DNA of 64,000 nt from contig MGZB01000028.1 of assembly GCA_001801995.1 (NCBI GenBank), forward strand, positions 46,095 to 110,094. The letters are read 5' to 3'. Position 1 is the stretch's first letter. Each line of letters begins with the position of its first letter. This DNA comes from Gammaproteobacteria bacterium RIFOXYD12_FULL_61_37. GTDB taxonomy: Bacteria; Pseudomonadota; Gammaproteobacteria; Chromatiales; Chromatiaceae. A program made the position numbers and the translations under genes. A model generated the notes under the pieces. It saw only the letters and a list, made by a program, of their open reading frames with translations. It ran no database searches and was not told the DNA's origin. Shown here one piece after another: positions 1-9,674 of the stretch.

Positions 1-1512
1 GGCCTTTAACAGGGTGGGGCTGCTTTGATCCCCGTAATGCGCCGTGTCGATCAGCGCGATCAGCAACTGGGACAGGGTCTTGCCCGTGCGGGAGCCCAGG
101 CGGGAGACCAGGATGCCGAAGCTGTTGCCCTCCAGCCGCGCCGGGATATCTTGGGAATGGCTGTTGTCGCTGATGATATTGGCCACCTCGGCCATGATCA
201 GCTCCCGCTGGGGCAGTTCGCCGAAGCTGATGTTCTCGTGGGGGGTCTCCAGTTGAATATGCAGCAGGGCGTCGAACTCATTACTCTCGCCCGCCTTGAG
301 GATAGCGTTGACCTCCTTGATGAACGAGGCCTGATCCATCATCCCGGTGGAAGGGTCCAGCATGGGGCCGGTGATCTCGCGGGGGAACTTACTGCGCAGG
401 GCGCGCGCGCGCTGGATGCGGTTGGTGACCGTGTTGATCAGGTGATGGGGGCGGATCGGTTTGGTGAGAAAGTCGTCCCCGCCGGCGCTCAGGGCATCGA
501 TTTTCTTGTCTGTGTCCTGTTCGCCCGAGAGATAGACGATGGGTGTGGTGACCAGGCGATCGTCCTCGCGCATGATGGTGGTGAGCTCCTTGCCGCTCAC
601 ATCCGGCATGTAGAGATCCATGAGGATCAGATCGGGTTCGAAATCCTGCAAGACACGCACCGCCATCAAAGGCTTGGTGAGGGCGATGACCTCCATGCCG
701 GCCTTGCGCAAAATGGCGGCGGCGTAATCCGCCTGGGTCGGGTCGTCCTCAACGATCAGGATGCGGAAATGGAGGTTCTGGGTCTGGATCAGGCTGACGA
801 TCTTATTCGCCAGGTAGTCCGCCTTCACCGGCAGGGAGAGATAGGCGCTGGCGCCAGCCCTTAGCGCCAGGAGGTGGTGTTCGACGTTGTCGGAGCGTCC
901 GATGAAGATGATCGGGGATTTCAGCTCCGGCCTGTTCAGCGAGTCCTTGATCTCCGGCATCGCCTGGGTGAGCTGGGGCAAAAGGCCGATGTCGATGACC
1001 ACGGCATCCGGTATCTGCGCCGCTATCTTGCCGGCCAGGGTGTTGGGATTGGCGATGGCGATCAGCCGGTAGCCCCGTTTGGCCAGTTCCTCTTCCAATT
1101 CGGCGGGTAGCAGGCCCTCGGTGTTCGTGACCAGATAGAGGGTGCGGCTCGCCTCCCGTGGGACGGAGGAAGAGTTTTTCGCCCGCTGCTGTTCGTCCCT
1201 CAGTTGCCGCAAGAGCTTGTCGAGTTCCTTCGACTGGGCGTCGTTGAGGTAGGAGGCCTCGCCAAGGGTGTCGAAGAAGGTCGAGAGGGCATAGAGGGCC
1301 TCGCTCAGGGTGCCCAGCTCATGGCGGGCCGCGGTCGCGGAGAGATCCTGGGTATAACTTTTCAGCTTGCGGACGCTGTCCGGATTCAGCTTGCCGCGCA
1401 CCCCCACGCGGAGGTAATTCTCGATCAGCGCCAGGCGAGTGGAAAAATGGTTGATGAACGCCTGTTTCGCGTCCGACAGCAAAGAGTCATTTCCTACGGG
1501 GATGTCGGTCAT
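1..1512 (-). CDS. Multi-receiver response regulator with degenerate GGDEF-like domain (3' end outside window)
   Basis: The frame is open from an ATG at 1512 to the window edge (504 codons, no stop), so the protein is truncated by the window. Residues 1-100 are helical and Hpt-like (candidate His64; tentative). Residues 122-240 form a receiver fold with D174, but the usual Lys-Pro is replaced (SLPVK), so it is probably a pseudo-receiver. Residues 249-365 are a canonical receiver with acidic pair E255-D257, phospho-acceptor D299 and K351. Residues 385-500 resemble a GGDEF fold, but the signature is EGNSF at 461-465, so diguanylate cyclase activity is unlikely. Proteins of this layout often end in an EAL domain, which would lie beyond position 1. 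It sits 135 bp downstream of the hybrid kinase on the same strand and may be its partner (inference). Confidence 0.8.
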   Translation of the reverse strand, partial: MTDIPVGNDSLLSDAKQAFINHFSTRLALIENYLRVGVRGKLNPDSVRKLKSYTQDLSATAARHELGTLSEALYALSTFFDTLGEASYLNDAQSKELDKLLRQLRDEQQRAKNSSSVPREASRTLYLVTNTEGLLPAELEEELAKRGYRLIAIANPNTLAGKIAAQIPDAVVIDIGLLPQLTQAMPEIKDSLNRPELKSPIIFIGRSDNVEHHLLALRAGASAYLSLPVKADYLANKIVSLIQTQNLHFRILIVEDDPTQADYAAAILRKAGMEVIALTKPLMAVRVLQDFEPDLILMDLYMPDVSGKELTTIMREDDRLVTTPIVYLSGEQDTDKKIDALSAGGDDFLTKPIRPHHLINTVTNRIQRARALRSKFPREITGPMLDPSTGMMDQASFIKEVNAILKAGESNEFDALLHIQLETPHENISFGELPQRELIMAEVANIISDNSHSQDIPARLEGNSFGILVSRLGSRTGKTLSQLLIALIDTAHYGDQSSPTLLKA

Positions 1513-1647
1513 TTTTTGGGGCGCGGAGTGTGATGCCTGTTTCTATATCAGTTGATTATAGTGAATTCTTGAGGAAAGGATGTAACTTGAATTCTGTCTG
1601 TGCCCAACGAGGCAGTCCAGCACGGCGTGCGGCGTATCGTGACAATA

Positions 1648-4458
1648 TTACTTGCTGGCCTTGGCAAGGTCGGACAATGCCTTCATGGCGGGCGGCAGGG
1701 CCTGGTTGAGGAGCTGAAAGGCCTTCTTCGCGGTATCGCTGTCGTTCAGGCGGGCCGCCATCTCGATCGTCTTGGCCGCTGCCGATACCTTCATGGCGCC
1801 TACGTTGGCGCTGCTTGACTTGATGGAATGGGCGGGGTTGACCATGCCCGCGATGTCGTCGGCCACAGCCGCGTTGCGGAGCTGGGTGTACAGGGGCGGG
1901 ACATTGGTGATGTAGGATTCGAGCAGGAGTCTGAACTCGCCCTCCATCACCTCTTTCAGTTCGTTGATGATGCTCATGTCGATGATTGGGTCTTCCGTCG
2001 CGTCGCTCATACTGAAATTGTCCTCTTTCGCCGTTGGATGGGTGGGATTGGGGGGTATTGTAGGCTGCTTTTCCCTCGGTTTGATCCATTTCGACATCAT
2101 GTCGAACAGGGCATCCCGGTTGACCGGCTTGGCCAGATAATCGTCCATGCCGGAGCTGATGCATTTCTCCCGGTCCCCGGCCATGGCATTGGCCGTCATG
2201 GCGATGATGGGTATCCGGTCGAGCCGGTTCTCCCGCTCTCTGGCCCGAATCGCGCCGGTCGCCTCGTAACCGTCCATGTTCGGCATGCGGCAATCCATAA
2301 GCACCAGGCCGTATTCCTTCCGCCCGGCGCGCTCCAGCGCCTGCACCCCATCCACCGCCTCGTCGACCGAGAGGCCGATCCGTTCCAGCAGACGGCGCGC
2401 CACGGCGCGATTGACATCGTTGTCCTCCACCAGCAGCACGGTGCCCTCCAGGCGGGTCTGCACCTGCGTCTGCTCCTGTTTCGGCGGAGAGAGGAGGGGA
2501 CGGGAATCCTCGCTCCGGTCGAGGATGTCCTGCTCTAGGATGGGCGTGATGCTGTCGGCATTGGCCAGGATTTGCGACTCGCGGCGATCCTCCTCCTCCC
2601 GCACGTCGAGCAGACGGCGCATGCTCTGCTGAAGCTGGGGTGCGCGCAGCGGCCGGGTGAGGACCTCATTGGCGCCCAATTCCAGCAAGGACTCGCCCTC
2701 CGCCGGGTCGGCGACCAGGGCGATGGTGACGATGGGCAGTAGACGCGGGGCACGCCTCAATTCACCCATAAGGTTCTTGCAGGCGCCGCCGAGGCGGGAC
2801 TGGTCGAAGATCAGCAGATCCGGGACCCAGGAATCGCCGAGCCCCGCTGCCGAGTTCAGCGCCGACAGGGCCTCCGGGACATCACCGGCCCGGCTGAAGG
2901 AGACGCCCCAGCCGCTCAAATGGCCGCTGATCTCCTTGTAATCGCGTTCGTCGAAGCCTACCAGCAAGGCCCTGACCGCCTCCAGGCTCTCGCGCCCCGC
3001 CGGCACCTGGTCCAGGGGGCGGCGCATGGGAATCAGGAACCAGAAAACGGACCCCTTGCCGGCCTTGGAACGCACGCCGATCTGACCGCCCATGATATTC
3101 ACCAGGCGCTTGCAGATGGCCAGCCCCAGCCCCGTGCCGCCGTATTTGCGGGTGGTGGAGGCGTCGGCCTGGGTAAAGGAGCTGAACAGCCGGCGGACCG
3201 TTTCCGGGTCCATCCCCATGCCTGTGTCGCGCACCACGAACAACACATCCACCTCCCGGCGACCGGCGCGGTGCGGCGTGACCTCCACCAAGATTTGACC
3301 CTTCTCCGTGAATTTGACCGCGTTGCTGACCAGGTTGGTGAGGATCTGACGCAGGCGCAGGGGGTCGCCGCGCAGGGATTCGGGGATTTGGGGGGAAATT
3401 CTGTACCCCAGCCGGATCTGGCGCTTCTCCGCCATGTTGCCCATGAGGCCGGTGACCGACTCGATCACCCCTTTGATCGAGATCTCGACCTGCTCCAGCT
3501 CCAATTTGCCTGCCTCGATCTTGGAGAAGTCGAGGATGTCGTTGATGATCCTCAGCAAATGGCGCGAGGAGTTCTGGGCCGTATTGACCAGTTGCCGCTG
3601 CTCCTTGTTCAACGGCGTCCCCCCCAGCATCTCCAGCAACGGCAGGATACCGTTCAAGGGGGTCCGGATTTCGTGGCTCATGATCGCCAGAAACTCGTTC
3701 TTCTTCACATCCGCCGCTTGCGCCGCCTGCTTGGCGTTGACCAGTGAATCCTCCAGCGCCTTGCGGTCCGCCTCCGTGTCCTGAAGCTGCTGATGGAGGG
3801 TATCGTTGCCCTCCCGCAAATCGTCATTCTCGCTCCACAACAGCCCGAGTTCGCCATCGAGCCGCGTCAGCCGGGAGGCAAGGCCGGACAGGCCAAGGAC
3901 AGCGAAGGCTCCCGTCGCGGCAAAGAGGACCAGCAGGGAGAGGGTTTCGCCGGAAGGGCGCGCCGCGCCCGCGCCCGTCATCAACAGACCGCCGAAGAGG
4001 GCCATGGCGAAAAGGAGCAGATGCAGCCCGAGGGGCGAGAAATGGAGGGCATAAACGAAGAGGGCCAGGAGGGCGGGGAGTAGAAGGGGTTGCCCGCCCG
4101 TGGCGGACTGCAAGGCGGAGGATACCAGGACACCCCAGATCAGCCCGCTGCCGAGAGCGGAGAAGGCGAGGGCGAGGCCCCAGCCCATGATCTCGCTCGC
4201 CGGATTCCTGTGGACCGTCCAGGCAAGCCCCAGCGACAACTGATAGAAAACGAGAAGTATCAAAGGGAGCGTCAACGGCGAATCCGTCAACCCGCCCGGC
4301 CGGAGCGAAAGGATCAGGTGGAGAAAGGCAAAGACGGCCCCGGCAACGGCGGCCAAGGCAGCAGCCTCCATCGCCAGACGCACCTTGGCGCCCGCGAGGG
4401 GCTGACGCAGCCGCTCGCGCGTCTCGCTCAGGTTATCCATTCTCCGCTCAGCGCTCAT
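1648..4458 (-). CDS. BarA-type hybrid sensor histidine kinase (HisKA-HATPase-REC-REC-Hpt)
   Basis: This is a 936-residue membrane kinase. The first 195 residues hold several hydrophobic segments (about 26-52, 60-82, 90-190) with no large periplasmic loop, so it probably senses through the membrane. A coiled coil (200-250) leads to HisKA with H262 in [10 protein letters not shown], then a HATPase with N, G1 (DTGMGM, 411-416) and G2 (GGTGLGL) boxes. A first receiver (495-615) keeps an Asp (D552) but has Arg-Pro where Lys-Pro is expected. The second receiver (673-790) is intact with D722. A C-terminal Hpt carries H877. The order H-D-H allows a full phosphorelay. ATGs at residues 1 and 7 are both possible starts; neither has a strong ribosome site. 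The input signal is unknown. Confidence 0.93.
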   Translation of the reverse strand: MSAERRMDNLSETRERLRQPLAGAKVRLAMEAAALAAVAGAVFAFLHLILSLRPGGLTDSPLTLPLILLVFYQLSLGLAWTVHRNPASEIMGWGLALAFSALGSGLIWGVLVSSALQSATGGQPLLLPALLALFVYALHFSPLGLHLLLFAMALFGGLLMTGAGAARPSGETLSLLVLFAATGAFAVLGLSGLASRLTRLDGELGLLWSENDDLREGNDTLHQQLQDTEADRKALEDSLVNAKQAAQAADVKKNEFLAIMSHEIRTPLNGILPLLEMLGGTPLNKEQRQLVNTAQNSSRHLLRIINDILDFSKIEAGKLELEQVEISIKGVIESVTGLMGNMAEKRQIRLGYRISPQIPESLRGDPLRLRQILTNLVSNAVKFTEKGQILVEVTPHRAGRREVDVLFVVRDTGMGMDPETVRRLFSSFTQADASTTRKYGGTGLGLAICKRLVNIMGGQIGVRSKAGKGSVFWFLIPMRRPLDQVPAGRESLEAVRALLVGFDERDYKEISGHLSGWGVSFSRAGDVPEALSALNSAAGLGDSWVPDLLIFDQSRLGGACKNLMGELRRAPRLLPIVTIALVADPAEGESLLELGANEVLTRPLRAPQLQQSMRRLLDVREEEDRRESQILANADSITPILEQDILDRSEDSRPLLSPPKQEQTQVQTRLEGTVLLVEDNDVNRAVARRLLERIGLSVDEAVDGVQALERAGRKEYGLVLMDCRMPNMDGYEATGAIRARERENRLDRIPIIAMTANAMAGDREKCISSGMDDYLAKPVNRDALFDMMSKWIKPREKQPTIPPNPTHPTAKEDNFSMSDATEDPIIDMSIINELKEVMEGEFRLLLESYITNVPPLYTQLRNAAVADDIAGMVNPAHSIKSSSANVGAMKVSAAAKTIEMAARLNDSDTAKKAFQLLNQALPPAMKALSDLAKASK

Positions 4459-4590
4459 TCCCGCATGCCGTTCTATTGCAAATTCCGTTCAAGGACAATA
4501 GCAGGTTGGAGACAAAAACCGATAGCTGTCGAGATTTTGACCTTGCCGAGTCTGGGCGCCGGGTTTTGTCGGCCTGACCGGCGGCTTTTT

Positions 4591-5988
4591 TTACAACGCC
4601 TCGCTGGCAAAATCGGCCAGCCGGGAGCGCTCGCCGCGCAGGAGGGTAATGTGGCCGCCGTGGGACCAGTTTTTGAAGCGGTCCACCACATAGGTGAGGC
4701 CGGAGGTGGTTTCGGTCAGGTAGGGGGTGTCGATCTGGCCGATGTTGCCGAGGCAGACGATCTTGGTGCCGGGTCCGGCGCGGGTGATGAGGGTCTTCAT
4801 CTGCTTGGGCGTCAGGTTCTGGGCCTCGTCCAGGATGATGTACTTGTTGAGGAAGGTGCGCCCGCGCATGAAGTTGAGGGAACGGATACGGATGCGGTTC
4901 TTGATGAGGTCGTCGGTGGCCGCGCGGCCCCAGGCGCCGCCCTCGGGCTTGGTCAGGACCTCCAGGTTGTCCATCAGCGCTCCCATCCAGGGGGTCATCT
5001 TCTCCTCCTCGGTGCCGGGGAGGAAGCCTATGTCCTCACCCACGGGCACGGTGACGCGGGTCATGATGATCTCGCGGTAGAGGTTCTTCTCCAGCACCTG
5101 GGTCAGGCCCGCCGCCAGGGTCAGCAGGGTCTTGCCGGTGCCCGCCGTTCCCAGCAGGGTGACGAAGTCCAGCTCCGGGTCCATGAGCATGTTGAGGGCG
5201 ATGTTCTGCTCGCGGTTGCGGGCGGTGATGCCCCAGATGGCGTGTTTCTGGCTGCGGTAGTCGGTCAGCAGCTCGATGACCGCGCCGTTCTCGCCGACCT
5301 CGCGCACGATGGCCTCGAAACCGCTGCCGTCCTCCATGTAGACGCACTGGTTGGGATACCAGATGCTGATATCGGGGCCGGAGACCCGGTAGAAGGTGCG
5401 GCCAGACTCTTTCCAGGAGTCGATGTCCTTGCTGTGACGGTCCCAGAAATCGGCCGGCAGTTCGCTCTTGCCCTGGTAGAGCAGGTTGACGTCGTCCAGG
5501 ACCTGATCGGTGTAATAGTCCTCCACGCGCAGGCCGAGCACGGCGGCCTTGATGCGCATGTTGATGTCCTTGGACACCAGGATGACCGTCCGGTCCTTGT
5601 ATTCCAGCCGCAAGGCCATGGCCGTGCCCAGGATGGTGTTGTCCGGGGTATTGCCGGGCAGGGAATCGGGCAGGACATGGGGCAGGTTGCGGGTCTGGAA
5701 GAAGATGCGGCCGCGCTCGCGCTTGTCGTTCTCGCGAATGCCGTTGGTGGGCATGGGCAGCAGCAGGCCTTGGTCGATCTGCTCCTTGTCGGCGCCGGAC
5801 ATCAGCTCGTCCAGGAAGCGGTTGACCTGCCGCACGTTGCGGGCGGTCTCCGACATCCCCTTCTTACCCCGGTCCAGTTCCTCCAGCACCACCATGGGCA
5901 GGAAGATGTCGTGCTCCTGGAAACGGAACAGGCAGGACGGATCATGCATCAGGACATTGGTGTCGAGGATGAAAAGCTTTTTGCTCAT
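4591..5988 (-). CDS. PhoH-family ATPase with N-terminal PIN domain (PhoH2/YlaK type)
   Basis: This 465-residue protein joins a PIN ribonuclease domain to a PhoH ATPase, a pairing known in PhoH2 proteins that couple RNA unwinding to cleavage. PIN acidic residues are visible at D9 (LDTN), E37, D116 and D141. The PhoH part has Walker A GTAGTGKT (280-287) and Walker B IILDEAQ (384-390). A longer frame begins at 6066, but it would overlap bcp and its first 26 residues look non-native; the ATG at 5988 starts the typical MSKKLFILDTNVL sequence and lies 34 bp after the bcp stop. It is the last gene of a gcvR-bcp-phoH operon. Confidence 0.93.
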   Translation of the reverse strand: MSKKLFILDTNVLMHDPSCLFRFQEHDIFLPMVVLEELDRGKKGMSETARNVRQVNRFLDELMSGADKEQIDQGLLLPMPTNGIRENDKRERGRIFFQTRNLPHVLPDSLPGNTPDNTILGTAMALRLEYKDRTVILVSKDINMRIKAAVLGLRVEDYYTDQVLDDVNLLYQGKSELPADFWDRHSKDIDSWKESGRTFYRVSGPDISIWYPNQCVYMEDGSGFEAIVREVGENGAVIELLTDYRSQKHAIWGITARNREQNIALNMLMDPELDFVTLLGTAGTGKTLLTLAAGLTQVLEKNLYREIIMTRVTVPVGEDIGFLPGTEEEKMTPWMGALMDNLEVLTKPEGGAWGRAATDDLIKNRIRIRSLNFMRGRTFLNKYIILDEAQNLTPKQMKTLITRAGPGTKIVCLGNIGQIDTPYLTETTSGLTYVVDRFKNWSHGGHITLLRGERSRLADFASEAL

Positions 5989-6022
5989 GGGGATTCCGGG
6001 GCGGGTTGTCGGATTGGGTTGG

Positions 6023-6496
6023 TCAGGCATCGAGGGCGCGGACGGCGGCCAGGACCTCCGCCACATGGCCGGCGACCTGCACCTTGCGCCATTCCCGGCG
6101 CAGGATGCCGTCCCGGTCGATGAGGAAGGTGCTGCGTTCGATGCCGAGTGACTCTTTGCCGTAGAGTTTTTTCAGCTTGATGACATCGAAGCATTGGCAG
6201 AGGGTTTCGTCCTGATCGGAGACCAGATCGAAGGGGAATTCCTGCTTCGCCTTGAAGTTCTCCTGGGCCTTGAGCCCGTCGCGCGAGGCCCCAAGGAGCC
6301 CCGCGCCCGCAGCAATAAAGTCGCCCATGGCGGCGCCGAAGTCCCTGCCTTCAAGGGTGCAACCGGGGGTGCTCGCCTTGGGGTAGAAATAGAGCACCAG
6401 GTGTCGGCCGCGATAGTCACCGAGCCTGACCTTGCGGCCGCCGGTGATCAGAAGTTCCAGGTCAGGTACGACCTGTCCGATAGTTGCCTGGGTCAT
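6023..6496 (-). CDS. bcp: Thioredoxin-dependent peroxiredoxin, Bcp/PrxQ family
   Basis: A 157-residue cytosolic peroxiredoxin that reduces hydrogen and organic peroxides. The active site is FYPKASTPGCT with peroxidatic C46. The resolving Cys found five residues later in E. coli Bcp is absent (position 51 is Arg). Two other cysteines, C100 and C102 in DETLCQC, are candidates for resolution, so this is either an atypical 2-Cys or a 1-Cys enzyme. GIERSTFLID near the C terminus is typical of the family. It lies 30 bp after gcvR and 34 bp before phoH on the same strand, consistent with one transcript. Confidence 0.95.
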   Translation of the reverse strand: MTQATIGQVVPDLELLITGGRKVRLGDYRGRHLVLYFYPKASTPGCTLEGRDFGAAMGDFIAAGAGLLGASRDGLKAQENFKAKQEFPFDLVSDQDETLCQCFDVIKLKKLYGKESLGIERSTFLIDRDGILRREWRKVQVAGHVAEVLAAVRALDA

Positions 6497-6526
6497 GACT
6501 TTGTCTCCTGGAAATGCGCCGGTCTT

Positions 6527-7066
6527 TCAGCGCTTGATGGGTTCTAATACACCGTCCAGATTCAGCGAGTCGCAAAAATCCATGAACTCGTCCCGCAGGG
6601 TGGCGATATGGACATCGCCGGGCACGCCGATGGTGATATGCACGGAAAACATCTGGGAGCCGGTATGGGCAGCGGGGTAGCTGGTGGTGATCAGATCTTC
6701 GATGTTGATGTTGCGCTGGGAGAAAAAATTGGCCAGGTGATGGACGATGCCGGGGTGGTCCAGACAGACCACTTCCACCAGGTAAGGCATTACCGGTTGT
6801 CCCGTTTGCCGTTCCTCGGTGCGGCGGGAGATGACGGTCAGCCCCAGCGAGTTTTGCAGATCAGGCAGGCAGTTTTCCAGCTTCGCCAGCGTGTTCCAAT
6901 TGCCTTCCACCAGCATGAGGATGGCGAATTCACCGCCCAGGACCGTCATGCGGCTATCGACGATGTTGCAGTCGTGGTCGAAGATGACCTTGGTCAGTCT
7001 GTCGACGATTCCCGGACGGTCATTGCCGAGGGCGGACAGCACGAGAAGGTTGTTTTTTGGAGGCAT
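6527..7066 (-). CDS. gcvR: Glycine cleavage system transcriptional repressor-like protein with two ACT domains
   Basis: This 179-residue protein consists of two ACT domains (about 6-85 and 93-175). The first begins LLVLSALGNDRPGIVDRLTK, typical of GcvR. In enterobacteria GcvR binds GcvA and represses the glycine cleavage operon; in other gammaproteobacteria the target is not well established, so the role is inferred from family only. No DNA-binding domain is present, as expected. It is the first gene of the gcvR-bcp-phoH unit and is divergent from recQ, with 130 bp between the two starts that must hold both promoters. Confidence 0.85.
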   Translation of the reverse strand: MPPKNNLLVLSALGNDRPGIVDRLTKVIFDHDCNIVDSRMTVLGGEFAILMLVEGNWNTLAKLENCLPDLQNSLGLTVISRRTEERQTGQPVMPYLVEVVCLDHPGIVHHLANFFSQRNINIEDLITTSYPAAHTGSQMFSVHITIGVPGDVHIATLRDEFMDFCDSLNLDGVLEPIKR

Positions 7067-7196
7067 CTGCGTAGACCCTGTATTCAGCTCAAGGAATGGT
7101 AAGAGCGGGTCAGTTTATCCGCCGTGCCCCGCTTTGGGTAGGTACTTTATCCCTTCCTCGATAGCTGGAGCTTGGCGGCTCCGGTAGACTTGACCC

Positions 7197-9320
7197 ATGG
7201 AACACGCCCACCACATCCTCCGCGAGGTTTACGGTTACGACGAATTCCGCCATTCCCAGGCGGGGGCGATCGAGACCCTGCTGGCGGGCGGGGATGCCTT
7301 GGTGCTCATGCCCACCGGCGGCGGCAAGTCGCTCTGTTATCAGATCCCGGCCCTGATCCGGCCCGGCACCGGCATAGTGATTTCCCCCCTGATCGCCCTG
7401 ATGCAGGATCAGGTGGCTGCCCTGGCCCAACTGGGCATCCGCGCCGCCTACATCAACTCCAGCCAGGACTATGCCGAACGCCAGTGGGTGGAGCAGGCGC
7501 TGCTGAACGGGGAGCTGGATCTGCTCTATGTGGCCCCGGAGCGGCTGCTGAACGAGGCCATGCTCGATCTGCTGGACCGGGTCCCCCTGGCCCTGTTCGC
7601 CATCGACGAGGCCCATTGCGTCTCCCAGTGGGGCCATGACTTCCGCAAGGACTACCAGCGGCTGCGGGTGCTGCACGAGCGTTATCCCCGAACCCCCCGC
7701 ATCGCCCTGACCGCCACGGCCGATGTCCGTACCCGCCAGGAGATTATCGAGCAGCTCGATCTGCACCGGGCCGGGCTCTACCTCGACAGCTTCGACCGCC
7801 CCAACATCCGTTACGCCGTGGCCGAGTCTTACAGCCCCATGGAGCAGTTGTGGCGTTTCCTGCAACGGGAACACCCCGGCCACGCCGGCATCGTCTATTG
7901 CCTGTCGCGCAAACGGGTGGAACAGGTCGCCGCCTGGCTGAGCGCCAAGGGTCGTCATGCCTTGCCCTATCACGCGGGCCTGCCGGACGAGACCCGGCGG
8001 CAGAACCAGGAGACCTTCCTGCGGGAGGAAGCGGTCGTCATCGTCGCCACCATCGCCTTCGGTATGGGTATAGACAAACCCGACGTGCGCTTCGTCGCCC
8101 ATCTCAACATGCCCAAGAGTGTGGAGGCCTATTACCAGGAGACCGGCCGCGCCGGTCGCGACGGCCAGCCCGCCGACGCCTGGATGGCCTATTCCCTACA
8201 GGACGTAATCCAGTTGCGGCAAATGATGCTGGACGGGGAGGGCGAGGACTGGTTCAAACGCATCGTCTCCCACAAGCTGGAGGCCATGCTCGGCTACTGC
8301 GAGATGACCAGTTGCCGCCGCCAGACCCTGCTGGCCTATTTCGGCGAGATCCAGCACCGGCCCTGCGGCAATTGCGACAACTGCCTCTCACCGCCCCAGA
8401 CCTGGGACGCCACCGAGTCGGCACAGAAGGCCCTCTCCTGCGTCTACCGCACCGGTCAGCGCTTCGGTGTCAACTACCTGATCGATGTCCTGCTCGGCAA
8501 GGCGGATGAACGCATTCGCCGCAACCGGCATGACCAGGTCAGTACCTTCGGCATCGGCAAGGAACTGGATGGGGACCAGTGGCGCGGGCTCTTCCGCCGG
8601 TTGATCGCCACCGGCCATCTGGGGATCGACCCCGACGGCCATGGGGCACTGCAACTCAGCGATACCAGCCGACCCTTGCTGCGCGGGGAGGAGCGCCTGA
8701 CCATGCCCAAACGGGTCAAGGAGGAAAAGCCCGCAAAGGGTCAGAAGAAGGAGGCCTCCGGCCAGGCGAGGGCGGTCGATCAACCCCTGTTCGAGGCCCT
8801 GCGGGCCAGGCGCACCGAACTGGCGCGGGAGCAGGGTGTTCCCCCTTATGTGATCTTCCACGACAGCGTGTTGCAGGATCTGGCACGACGCCGTCCGGGG
8901 GACCGGAAGACCATGGCGCTTATCAGTGGTGTCGGCGGCGGCAAGCTGGAACGCTACGGCGACAGCTTCATGCAGGTCATCCGCCAGCACCCCCTGCCCG
9001 GATTACTCGATAACAGCCTGAGCGACACCATCAACGCCACACTGGCGCTCCATTTGCAGGGGCTGGATGCCCAAGCCATCGCGGTGCGTCGGGAACTCAG
9101 TCTCAATACCGTGCATGGCCATTTCGCGGAGGCCATCGCGGCAGGCCTGCTGGAGGTGCGGCAGGTCTTGACCATCGCGGAAGAGGACTACCGCGCCATT
9201 GTCGAGGCCATCGGGCATCTCTCCGCCTGCGAAGAAGGCCGCCTGAAACCCCTGTTCGATTTCTTCGAGGGGGCCTACAGCTATGGGGTGCTGCGCTGCG
9301 TGGCGGCGGAGGTCTGTTAA
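7197..9320 (+). CDS. recQ: ATP-dependent DNA helicase RecQ
   Basis: A 707-residue 3'-5' DNA helicase acting in recombination and repair. Walker A is PTGGGKS with K44, Walker B is DEAH at 137-140, followed by the aromatic-rich loop (CVSQWGHDFR). The helicase C domain ends with the arginine-finger region TGRAGRDG. An RQC zinc site is seen as C-x6-C ... CGNCDNC near 365-395. A basic linker (about 500-520) precedes an HRDC domain (about 530-600), then a C-terminal helix-turn-helix tail. It is longer than E. coli RecQ (about 610 residues) because of the linker and tail. The ATG at 7197 gives the usual family N terminus; no strong Shine-Dalgarno is visible. Confidence 0.97.
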   Translation: MEHAHHILREVYGYDEFRHSQAGAIETLLAGGDALVLMPTGGGKSLCYQIPALIRPGTGIVISPLIALMQDQVAALAQLGIRAAYINSSQDYAERQWVEQALLNGELDLLYVAPERLLNEAMLDLLDRVPLALFAIDEAHCVSQWGHDFRKDYQRLRVLHERYPRTPRIALTATADVRTRQEIIEQLDLHRAGLYLDSFDRPNIRYAVAESYSPMEQLWRFLQREHPGHAGIVYCLSRKRVEQVAAWLSAKGRHALPYHAGLPDETRRQNQETFLREEAVVIVATIAFGMGIDKPDVRFVAHLNMPKSVEAYYQETGRAGRDGQPADAWMAYSLQDVIQLRQMMLDGEGEDWFKRIVSHKLEAMLGYCEMTSCRRQTLLAYFGEIQHRPCGNCDNCLSPPQTWDATESAQKALSCVYRTGQRFGVNYLIDVLLGKADERIRRNRHDQVSTFGIGKELDGDQWRGLFRRLIATGHLGIDPDGHGALQLSDTSRPLLRGEERLTMPKRVKEEKPAKGQKKEASGQARAVDQPLFEALRARRTELAREQGVPPYVIFHDSVLQDLARRRPGDRKTMALISGVGGGKLERYGDSFMQVIRQHPLPGLLDNSLSDTINATLALHLQGLDAQAIAVRRELSLNTVHGHFAEAIAAGLLEVRQVLTIAEEDYRAIVEAIGHLSACEEGRLKPLFDFFEGAYSYGVLRCVAAEVC

Positions 9321-9364
9321 GTTGAGCCTGTAGGGGCGAATAAATTCAAATTACGGTCACAAAT

Positions 9365-9406
9365 TCCGGCGTAGGGATGCCCGTTGCCGGGCACATCTAC
9401 GCCGGA
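9365..9406. repeat. Imperfect palindrome in the recQ downstream gap
   Basis: Outer arms 9365-9374 (TCCGGCGTAG) and 9397-9406 (CTACGCCGGA) are perfectly complementary. Inner arms around a TTGC loop also pair (GCCCG / CGGGC). It resembles an intergenic palindromic repeat unit rather than a terminator, as no T-tract follows. Confidence 0.6.
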
Positions 9407-9510
9407 TACCAGGTTTGCGGAACAGGTTGAGATGATTATCGGGCGTCGAATAGAAACTCGCGGACCGGGGCGACCTGTAAGAGATGCAAAAGGGGCGTAA
9501 AATAAATCTG

Positions 9511-9549
9511 TCCCCTTTTCCGCCGTCCCCTTTTCCGCCGTTTTCCGCC
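9511..9549. repeat. Tandem 15-nt repeat, two and a half copies
   Basis: TCCCCTTTTCCGCCG occurs at 9511-9525 and 9526-9540, and its last part (TTTTCCGCC) again at 9541-9549. It lies in the 354-bp gap 9321-9674, which contains no convincing gene. The sequence AAATCTGTCCCCTTTT entering the array resembles tails found beside mobile elements in proteobacteria, so this may be a remnant (inference). Confidence 0.7.
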
Positions 9550-9674
9550 TTTATCTTGCTGCGGTGGCAGGACATGATCGGGGATGTTCTGGGTTGGTGA
9601 ATGGCCAGCAAGTAGGTCTGTGGATGAGGATTTGCAGGCTATAATCCCAGAATCTATCAACAAGGGTGTCAGGG

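Noticed and set aside
1556..2293. 245-codon minus-strand frame rich in Arg, Gly and His
   Set aside because: Out-of-frame shadow of the receiver and Hpt domains of the hybrid kinase.
4565..4592. Hairpin followed by seven T on the plus strand, next to the phoH stop
   Set aside because: No plus-strand gene ends here, and on the minus strand the A/T order is wrong for a terminator; the short stem is probably chance.
4090..6123. 677-codon open frame on the plus strand
   Set aside because: Antisense to the well-supported PhoH gene and the kinase 5' end; the translation is low-complexity (Gly, Gln, Val, His rich) with no family features.
7110..8102. 330-codon frame on the minus strand
   Set aside because: Antisense to the recQ helicase core, which is unmistakable.
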